Assembly: GCA_965662365.1 (NCBI GenBank)
Contig: CBFIHR010000055.1
Location: 1-29,244, forward strand
Direction of reading: 5' to 3'
Origin: CAWVWD01 sp965662365
Lineage (GTDB): Bacteria > Bacteroidota > Bacteroidia > Chitinophagales > Saprospiraceae
DNA: 29,244 nucleotides
Below are positions 23,436 to 29,244 of this stretch, in pieces. A program made the position numbers and the translations under genes. Every line of letters starts with the position of its first letter. The first letter of the stretch is position 1. The notes below the pieces were generated by a model, which was given only the letters and a program-made list of their open reading frames with translations, was not told the DNA's origin and searched no databases.

Positions 23436-26400
23436 CTATCCAATTTTTTCATTTTTATTCGATATTCTCATCTGATAACCAACAGAAGATGCTGTGTTTA
23501 CTTCCTCTAAAACTTTATAAGTTCTATCAGCAGCCAATTCACGGCTAATCTCACTATTCTTATCATTCATATCACCGAATGTGATTGCTCCTGTTGGACA
23601 AGCTGTTTGACAAGCTACTTTTAAGTCGCCATCACGTAATTTACGCTTTTCGATTTTAGCCGTCAATTTCGCCTCTTGAATTCTTTGAACACAGAATGAA
23701 CACTTCTCAATAACCCCACGAGAACGAACCGTTACATCTGGATTCAATACCATACGAGTTAAGTTATCCGCATAGTAAGGAGTTTCACCACCAACACCCA
23801 TTCCTGGTTCATTCCAAGCGAATAAATCAGCTGTTGTATAATCTAACCAGTTGAAACGACGGACTTTGTAAGGACAGTTATTCGCACAATAACGTGTACC
23901 AATACAGCGGTTATAGGTCATTTGATTTAATCCTTCTGAGCTATGATTCGTTGCTGCAACCGGACAAACATTTTCACAAGGGGCATTGTCACAATGTTGA
24001 CACATCATAGGTTGATAAACAACACTTGGATTTTCAACGTCGCCATAGAAATAACGATCAATTCTAATCCAAGTCATCTCATGATGAATACTTACTTCAT
24101 GCTTTCCGACCATCGGAACATTGTTCTCAGCAACACAAGCTACTTGACAAGCTCCACAACCGATACAAGCACTTAGATCAACATTCATTCCCCAGTGATG
24201 CCCTTGCTCATAGTCATAATCATGACCATCGTATAATGAATAATTATTCAATTTCTGGTGATGCTCACGCTCATGCTTTAAGTCATCAATCTTTGTATCT
24301 AATTCACTAAGATTTGCTGTACGAATGATAGAACGCTTTGTCAATGATCCTTGGAAAGCAAATAATTTCTCATCGACATTCACTTCAGGCTTTTCAGTAT
24401 CATATACACCCATTGTATGATGCATCTGAACACAAGCGAAATCCTTATCCTCACCTGTCTTACTTGATACTTTTGCTCCTGTTGCAAAATACTTTCTACT
24501 TCCATCTTTATAAGTAGATAACATTGGTGTAACATCATTACCAACACCTTTTGCCACACGTCCCCCTTCTGTACGACCATAACCTAGAGCGATTGACGCT
24601 GTACCAGGCATTTGTCCGAATTGACGAACAACAACTGTTTCAAACGTATTTTTACCAACTGTTAATTCTATCTTATCACCATCTTTCAAACCTTCAAAGC
24701 CCTCTGCATTGACATAGTTTCCTTTGTCAGCACTCCAAGAAACAGGAATCATCAAGACGTTGTCCCAAACCGTACGGTTAATTGGGTCTGGCATTTCTTG
24801 TAACCAAGGGTTATTTGCATATTGCCCTCCACCGATATTTACAGACTCATAGAAACTTACTTCAATTCCTTTTCCGCCTTTTTCTACCTTAGCTGCTGCT
24901 GCCGAAACATCACCTGCGAAAGTAGCTACGGCTTCTCCTACACTTCCATTGACGACACCATCATGTAAAGCATTATCCCAAGCCATTGTTGTATCTAACG
25001 CACCTGCTAAGGCAGTTGATGACCAAAGATTCTTTACATAATCATGAGCAGTTGTCATTTCAGCACCTGCCCAAACCAACAATGATTCTATAAACTGACG
25101 ATTTTCGTGTAACGGAGCAATTGTAGGTTGAATGACTGAGAAATGACCTTTTTTAGCTTCTGCGTCCCCCCAAGATTCTAAGAAGTGCGTTTGAGGTGCT
25201 AAATAATTTGCATATTCAGATGTTTCTGTAAACCAACTATCACAAGAGATAACTGTTTTTACTTTCTTTAAACCTGCTGCAAATTCAGAAGCGTTTGGTG
25301 CATCATATACTGGATTAGCATCATTGATAATTACTGCATCAACTTTTCCAGCTTTCATATCTGCAATCATTTGACTAACCGCTTTGTCGTCACCTTGACG
25401 CTGATTAGAATGATTTGCGAAACTGATTGTCTTGCCGTAGTTTCCTAATAAATCATTGATTTTATTAACTACAACTTGAACATTTTTATCATTTGAATTT
25501 GAAATTACGATTGAGCCGTTTGCCGCTAATAGGTCTTTTGCCATCTCTTTGATAGCTGGATTCGACTTAGCATAACTCAATTTCTGAGCAGAAACCGAGC
25601 TTTCTCCCTTCGCTTTCGCAATTTCATTATACAAGGCTAATACCGCTTGACCTTGCTCTGAAGGTTTTACAAATATACGGTGATCAGCATTAGAACCCGT
25701 CAGAGACATTCCGCTCTCTAAAGCGTATAATCTCATCATGTCCTTATTTGCTTTACGTGCTTTCGCAAAACCTGCCGCATACTCAATTGGAGATATCCAA
25801 GTACCCAAGAAGTCAGCTCCAAAAGTAGCAACAACCTTAGCAGCTGAAAAGTCATAACTAGGGACAACTCTCTGTCCAAAATTCTCCTCATTCGCATCTA
25901 ACAAACCAGAAGCAGAGACTGCGTCATAAGTAACTACCTGCGTATTAGGATAAGCGACCTTGAAGTCTTCAATAGCAGCATTAATAGAAGGGCTAACAAT
26001 CGTACTTGTGACAATACGAATACTTGCATCAGGTTTTAATTCACCCTTGATTTTCTCATCTAATTTGTCCCAAGAAGTATCTTTTACCTTACCCTTTTTA
26101 TTAGGTGCGGCTGCTTTACGGACACGCGCAGTATCATATAACTCCAAAATAGAAGCTTGTACCCTTGCGCTTGTTCCACCGCCTGTCATTGCAGACATAA
26201 CATTTCCCTCAATCTTGATAGGACGACCTTCACGAGTCTTAATAACTACAGGACATACATCACCACCTTTCACAAAAGTAGAGGCATAATATGTAGCAAC
26301 ACCCGGAACAATAGCATCAGGCTTGACTACATAAGGGATAGCTTTACGAACAGGCGTTTCACAACTCGCTGCGATAGTCGCTGCTGTCAAACCAAATCCC

Positions 26401-26582
26401 ATGTATTTTAAGAAGTCACGACGATTACTATTTTTCGTCGCTTCTTCAATGACGTTCTCATCTGAACTCATTGCTTCGACTACAGGCAACTCAAAAAACT
26501 CCTGCTTTGAACGTTCAACGAATTCTGGCTCGTTATTCAAATCCTCAACACTTACCCAAATATTTTGATTTTCTTGTTTCAT
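23436..26582 (-). CDS. actB: Alternative complex III subunit ActB (Mo-oxidoreductase-like, Fe-S)
   Basis: This 1048-residue subunit fuses a molybdopterin-oxidoreductase-like domain without cofactor evidence (about 100-745) to a ferredoxin-like domain (about 790-1030). N-terminal residues 1-50 form the long extension seen in Tat-variant proteins. RRDFLKYMGF (54-63) is the twin-arginine motif and AASC (71-74) a lipobox-like site with Cys74. Fe-S Cys motifs are CIGCGACQVACVAENN, CQHCDNAPCENVCP, CIGTRYCANNCPYK and a final set of CSFC with CQTACPTGA, fitting three 4Fe-4S and one 3Fe-4S cluster in the family. It takes quinol electrons and passes them to ActA. It is the second gene of the operon. 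Confidence 0.96.
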   Translation of the reverse strand: MKQENQNIWVSVEDLNNEPEFVERSKQEFFELPVVEAMSSDENVIEEATKNSNRRDFLKYMGFGLTAATIAASCETPVRKAIPYVVKPDAIVPGVATYYASTFVKGGDVCPVVIKTREGRPIKIEGNVMSAMTGGGTSARVQASILELYDTARVRKAAAPNKKGKVKDTSWDKLDEKIKGELKPDASIRIVTSTIVSPSINAAIEDFKVAYPNTQVVTYDAVSASGLLDANEENFGQRVVPSYDFSAAKVVATFGADFLGTWISPIEYAAGFAKARKANKDMMRLYALESGMSLTGSNADHRIFVKPSEQGQAVLALYNEIAKAKGESSVSAQKLSYAKSNPAIKEMAKDLLAANGSIVISNSNDKNVQVVVNKINDLLGNYGKTISFANHSNQRQGDDKAVSQMIADMKAGKVDAVIINDANPVYDAPNASEFAAGLKKVKTVISCDSWFTETSEYANYLAPQTHFLESWGDAEAKKGHFSVIQPTIAPLHENRQFIESLLVWAGAEMTTAHDYVKNLWSSTALAGALDTTMAWDNALHDGVVNGSVGEAVATFAGDVSAAAAKVEKGGKGIEVSFYESVNIGGGQYANNPWLQEMPDPINRTVWDNVLMIPVSWSADKGNYVNAEGFEGLKDGDKIELTVGKNTFETVVVRQFGQMPGTASIALGYGRTEGGRVAKGVGNDVTPMLSTYKDGSRKYFATGAKVSSKTGEDKDFACVQMHHTMGVYDTEKPEVNVDEKLFAFQGSLTKRSIIRTANLSELDTKIDDLKHEREHHQKLNNYSLYDGHDYDYEQGHHWGMNVDLSACIGCGACQVACVAENNVPMVGKHEVSIHHEMTWIRIDRYFYGDVENPSVVYQPMMCQHCDNAPCENVCPVAATNHSSEGLNQMTYNRCIGTRYCANNCPYKVRRFNWLDYTTADLFAWNEPGMGVGGETPYYADNLTRMVLNPDVTVRSRGVIEKCSFCVQRIQEAKLTAKIEKRKLRDGDLKVACQTACPTGAITFGDMNDKNSEISRELAADRTYKVLEEVNTASSVGYQMRISNKNEKIG

Positions 26583-26672
26583 GGACTGAAAGCGATATTT
26601 TATATAAATATGAATTATTACTTACGAATAACCCACACTTGATTAGTTTTAAATTTTGTTTCAAACTGAAGC

Positions 26673-26707
26673 ACTGCTCACTATAGGCTGCTTACTAACT
26701 ATTGCCA
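26673..26707. repeat. Degenerate heptamer tandem repeat between actA and actB
   Basis: Successive 7-bp units are ACTGCTC, ACTATAG, GCTGCTT, ACTAACT and ATTGCCA, with a frame of [AG]CT. They end 5 nt before the actA stop codon, within a 130-nt gap. A weaker run (TGAATTA, TTACTTA, CGAATAA) lies at 26611-26631 in the same gap. Confidence 0.5.
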
Positions 26708-26712
26708 ATCGA

Positions 26713-28095
26713 TTAGTAGTGACACTTTTGACACTCCAAACCTCCGATATCTTCTACCGTTATCTTATCTAATTTACCATTCTTCAAATCTTCGTGGTAA
26801 TTTTGATAAGCTTCATAGTATTCGTTATCCTCGAACTGTACTTCCGTCTGACGGTGACAGTTAATACACCAACCCATTGACAAAGGTGAGTACTGTTGTA
26901 CAACTTCCATCTCCTCCACTTTACCGTGACAAGTCTGACATTCTACTTCACCTACAGTTACGTGTTGTGCGTGATTGAAATAAGCGTGATCTGGTAAGTT
27001 GTGAATACGAGTCCAACCAATCGGCTTTTGTGCTTGTGCCATTACAGGACCCAATAACTTCTCAGCTTCTACAGTTGCTTCACTTGCTGTCAATTTACCA
27101 GCTTGAACATCCTCTGCGAAACCATCAGTTAACCACTTCTTGAAGATTTTTTCAATATCTTCTTGTTTCATATTTTCATAATCCTCAATATACTGCCCTG
27201 CGCCTTTTGTAGGGTCAAAACCAATTGAAGCATATATTTTAGTCAACTCTGCACGACCGTATTTAGAACCATCTTTAATAGCTGCGTGACAATTCATACA
27301 AGTATTCGTAGCAGGAATCACAGAATGTTTACTACGTCTTGCTCCATCGTGACAATATTGACAATCTATCTTATTTTCGCCTGCGTGTGTGACGTGAGAG
27401 AATTTAATAGGCTGCTCCGGTGCATATCCTTGCTGACGTCCCATATTGATTGCATTATTAACCGTGGTATAACCTGTTATTACTACAAATATGAAAGTCA
27501 AGAATGCTAATAAACGCTTATCAGTTAATAACTGTACTAAAGTTTGACGTTCTCCTGGATCCTCACCAGCTTTTACTTTAGCCATGTGATTTAAGTTCGA
27601 AATAATTCGAGCTAACACAACCGCTAATAAGGCTAAGATTGCAAATAGAATAGTGAAATACAAAGTTGAATTTCCTGAATCCTCCGTTGCACCTTCAGCT
27701 CCGTTTCCTTCAACTTGAACTACTTCAGGTACCGCTGTATAAACTTCATCAATATAAGATAAAATCGCAGCGATTTCTTCATCTTTCAAATTTTGGAAAG
27801 AAGTCATTACTGTTGGTCCCCATTCGTCCCATAACTCATTCGCACGAGGATGACCCGCCTCAATCATTGCTTGAGAATTACGAATCCAACTATACAAATC
27901 TGCTTCTGGATAATCAGCCCAACGTTCTTGAGTACCTCCAAGTGCGGGACCAGTTGCGTTAGTCTTCATGTTCTTAGCATGACAAGAGGCACAATTATTT
28001 TGAAATAATGCTTTTCCATCTTGTGCCGTCGCCACAAAGGCAACCTGAACAAAGAAGAATGCCAGTAGTACTTGTAGTAAATTTTTACGTAGCAT
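26713..28095 (-). CDS. actA: Alternative complex III multiheme cytochrome ActA, six heme motifs
   Basis: This 460-residue periplasmic multiheme subunit has a signal peptide (1-24, ending ATAQ). An N-terminal class I cytochrome c domain (about 25-120) carries CASCH (35-39) and the likely ligand Met97. A helix at about 146-163, a charged loop, and a second helix at about 195-215 follow. The pentaheme domain then carries CQYCH (245-249), CMNCH (266-270), CQTCH (386-390), CINCH (410-414) and CQKCH (455-459). The five-heme part is the classical ActA. The extra monoheme domain is an N-terminal fusion and, with no free cytochrome c in the window, could pass electrons to CuA of CoxB. It is the first gene after the act promoter. 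Confidence 0.95.
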   Translation of the reverse strand: MLRKNLLQVLLAFFFVQVAFVATAQDGKALFQNNCASCHAKNMKTNATGPALGGTQERWADYPEADLYSWIRNSQAMIEAGHPRANELWDEWGPTVMTSFQNLKDEEIAAILSYIDEVYTAVPEVVQVEGNGAEGATEDSGNSTLYFTILFAILALLAVVLARIISNLNHMAKVKAGEDPGERQTLVQLLTDKRLLAFLTFIFVVITGYTTVNNAINMGRQQGYAPEQPIKFSHVTHAGENKIDCQYCHDGARRSKHSVIPATNTCMNCHAAIKDGSKYGRAELTKIYASIGFDPTKGAGQYIEDYENMKQEDIEKIFKKWLTDGFAEDVQAGKLTASEATVEAEKLLGPVMAQAQKPIGWTRIHNLPDHAYFNHAQHVTVGEVECQTCHGKVEEMEVVQQYSPLSMGWCINCHRQTEVQFEDNEYYEAYQNYHEDLKNGKLDKITVEDIGGLECQKCHY

Positions 28096-28143
28096 CGTAT
28101 ATTATTTAAATGTTTTTTTGACTTTCTATTTGACTAAAATATA

Positions 28144-28170
28144 ACATGTATTGATTATCACTTTACATGT
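28144..28170. promoter_or_regulatory. Inverted repeat in the actA leader
   Basis: ACATGTA (28144-28150) and TACATGT (28164-28170) are inverted copies across a 13-nt centre that itself holds TGATTATCA (28152-28160), a small palindrome close to the same axis. It lies between the -7 box at 28186 and the actA start, so within the leader. A regulator site or an RNA structure are both possible. Confidence 0.4.
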
Positions 28171-28185
28171 CACCTGTTTGTCACG

Positions 28186-28216
28186 CAAATTTACAACGTG
28201 AAAAATGTTTTACCAA
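28186..28216 (-). promoter_or_regulatory. Promoter of the act operon
   Basis: On the minus strand TTG (28214-28216), a 20-nt spacer and TAAATTTG (28186-28193) match the Bacteroidota promoter consensus fully. The leader to the actA ATG (28095) would be about 80 nt. The inverted repeat at 28144-28170 lies downstream and the 23-bp palindrome at 28238-28260 upstream. Confidence 0.65.
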
Positions 28217-28237
28217 CTCATTTGTGACACTATATCA

Positions 28238-28260
28238 TTATTTAGATGACATCTAAATAA
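28238..28260. promoter_or_regulatory. 23-bp perfect palindrome upstream of the act promoter
   Basis: TTATTTAGATG (28238-28248) and CATCTAAATAA (28250-28260) are exact inverted copies about a single central base. It lies 21 bp upstream of the -33 TTG on the act side, a usual place for an activator or anti-activator. No known regulator site is claimed. Confidence 0.6.
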
Positions 28261-28369
28261 ACAGTATTTTAACAACCTATTAACAAACCCATTTTCTATT
28301 TCTCCTTTCTTAGAAAAACCGAAATATAATTACGATTTTTAAAAAAAAGGCGAACAAAAACGCTTTCTT

Positions 28370-28399
28370 ATAAAAAAATGAGAAAAATCATTTTTTTAT
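28370..28399. other. Perfect 12-bp hairpin, AT-rich
   Basis: ATAAAAAAATGA (28370-28381) and TCATTTTTTTAT (28388-28399) form a perfect stem with a GAAAAA loop. Just beside it on the minus strand (about 28340-28367) AAAGCG and CGCCTTTTTTTT look like a weak terminator. Together they could stop transcripts coming from the right of the window before actA. Confidence 0.4.
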
Positions 28400-28400
28400 G

Positions 28401-29148
28401 CAATTTCTAATTCTTGCTAATTTCGTCCTCATTTCCGTTGAAAAGAAGATTGATGAAGGTAATGATTTGCCGCAAAGATAGAAATTTATCGCACTTTCAT
28501 ATATAGAAATCTAAATATTTTCATAATCTATTTTCAAAATATAATCCTTCTATAATCTACTTCAATAATTATTTTAGACCATTTTTTGGATTAAGAAAGT
28601 CTTAATGATTCCTTAATAGTTTTATAATCAATAATTTATAAATTATCACTCATTACTTATCCTATCTATTTATCCAAAATGACCGTAATATCGAAAAACT
28701 AAAAAAATTCATTTTCTTAATACCACTTTCCTAATTTTTTTAGGCAACTACATTAAGTTCTCCTTCAAACACTATATTATTCAAGTCTTTTGTAAAAGGA
28801 GAATTTTCAGAGAACCAAATAATCATTAAACCTCCCCCAAAAGAAACCATTTCAAAACCTCATGGCCTATTATAAATTTACGCTAATAAAATGTAGTTCG
28901 TACACCTAATTTTTTCAAAAATTTTCGCAATAGGTTTATAGATTGTGTCAGTATACATAGAACCAACAAAAACGTAGCAAATTCGGAGAACATGCAACTT
29001 TAAGTAAGTAAAAAGTCATTTTTATAAATAAATCAACCGTTAACGATAACAGTTTATAAGATATTAATGATAGTAAATGCAAAGATTGAAGTGGAATCAC
29101 AATGGTTTTTTTAGAATTAATTAAGTAACGGTTCAAAAATAAATACAA
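28401..29148. other. AT-rich stretch without a convincing gene
   Basis: No convincing gene is seen on either strand; a 66-codon frame at 28948-29148 is low in complexity and lacks a promoter. Visible structure is limited to the second -7 box at 28473-28480, a short hairpin CCTAA...TTAGG near 28732-28744, and an 8-bp inverted repeat TTCTCCTT (28758-28765) with AAGGAGAA (28796-28803). I see no tRNA or other RNA gene. Confidence 0.5.
28473..28480 (-). promoter_or_regulatory. Possible second -7 box upstream of actA
   Basis: The minus-strand TATCTTTG matches TAnnTTTG. No TTG at the right spacing was found, and the resulting leader to actA would be about 375 nt, passing through the hairpins at 28340-28399. 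Low confidence. Confidence 0.25.
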
Positions 29149-29244
29149 CTAAAATTCAGGTATGGAATAATTCAAAAAAAGGTATTTCCCAATAGCATTA
29201 CAAATACGATTGACAGCATAAAATAAATCATCTGCTGTTTTGTA
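29149..29244 (-). CDS. 3' end of an unidentified reading frame, cut by window edge
   Basis: A minus-strand frame enters at the window edge and runs 31 codons to a TAG at 29149-29151, reading KTADDLFYAVNRICNAIGKY in its core. Its amphipathic, mixed composition looks more like real protein than the neighbouring AT-rich DNA. The family is not recognised; the end of a transposase is one possibility but no terminal inverted repeat can be paired within the window. Confidence 0.35.
   Translation of the reverse strand, partial: YKTADDLFYAVNRICNAIGKYLFLNYSIPEF

Noticed and set aside
25960..26289. 109-codon plus-strand frame opposite actB
   Set aside because: Antisense shadow of a well-supported gene.
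27666..27962. 98-codon plus-strand frame opposite actA
   Set aside because: Antisense to the signal and cytochrome c region of actA; Leu/Gln/Ser-rich translation without motifs.
28948..29148. 66-codon minus-strand frame in the right-hand AT-rich stretch
   Set aside because: Leu/Ile/Tyr-rich low-complexity translation typical of AT-rich noncoding DNA, no promoter box or partner gene.

Overview
The window looks like a low-GC (AT-rich) member of the Bacteroidota. Four things point there: a type IX secretion C-terminal sorting domain on a surface protein, a proline-rich TonB of the Bacteroidota type, an alternative complex III (ACIII) cluster whose ActB has the long N-terminal Tat-variant extension, and several promoter-like boxes matching the Bacteroidota consensus TTG-N17-23-TAnnTTTG. 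The genus cannot be fixed from the sequence.

Left part (1-8300): etfB-etfA (electron transfer flavoprotein) run on the plus strand and end in a hairpin terminator. Convergent to them are a T9SS-secreted protein and, upstream of it, a RfaE1/HldA-type heptose-phosphate kinase. A divergent promoter region (about 4818-5010) separates these from a secreted M14-type zinc carboxypeptidase with a C-terminal glutamine-amidotransferase-like domain, followed after 3 nt by a small membrane protein. A perfect 14-bp-stem hairpin closes this unit and the convergent tonB.

Middle part (8300-12500, minus strand): tonB, radC, and three probable cytochrome oxidase assembly genes: SCO, a DUF420 membrane protein, and a 97-residue membrane protein carrying a CPMCKM motif. 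Several promoters and terminators can be placed here, so these are probably short separate units.

Right part (12488-28095, minus strand): a respiratory supercluster. In transcription order it is actA-actB-actC-actD-actE-actF (quinol:cytochrome c oxidoreductase, ACIII), then coxB-ctaD-ctaB-coxC2-coxC1-coxD (aa3-type oxidase with heme O synthase). A good promoter lies in front of actA, a second in front of coxB, and a strong terminator after the subunit IV gene. Electrons from quinol would pass through ActB/ActC and the ActA/ActE hemes to CuA of CoxB and then to the CtaD binuclear centre. No free cytochrome c gene is present and CoxB has no fused cytochrome c. ActA instead carries an extra N-terminal monoheme domain (six CxxCH in all), a natural candidate for the link to the oxidase.

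The last 1.1 kb (28096-29244) holds the act promoter, several palindromes, AT-rich DNA without a convincing gene, and at the very edge the 3' end of an unidentified reading frame. I did not find a convincing undescribed multi-gene system. The most unusual signals are the hexaheme ActA, the His-rich loops of ActF and CtaD, the CPMCKM mini-protein, the degenerate heptamer tandem repeats in several operon gaps, and the palindromes around the act and cox promoters. No tRNA, rRNA, CRISPR array or complete insertion sequence was seen.
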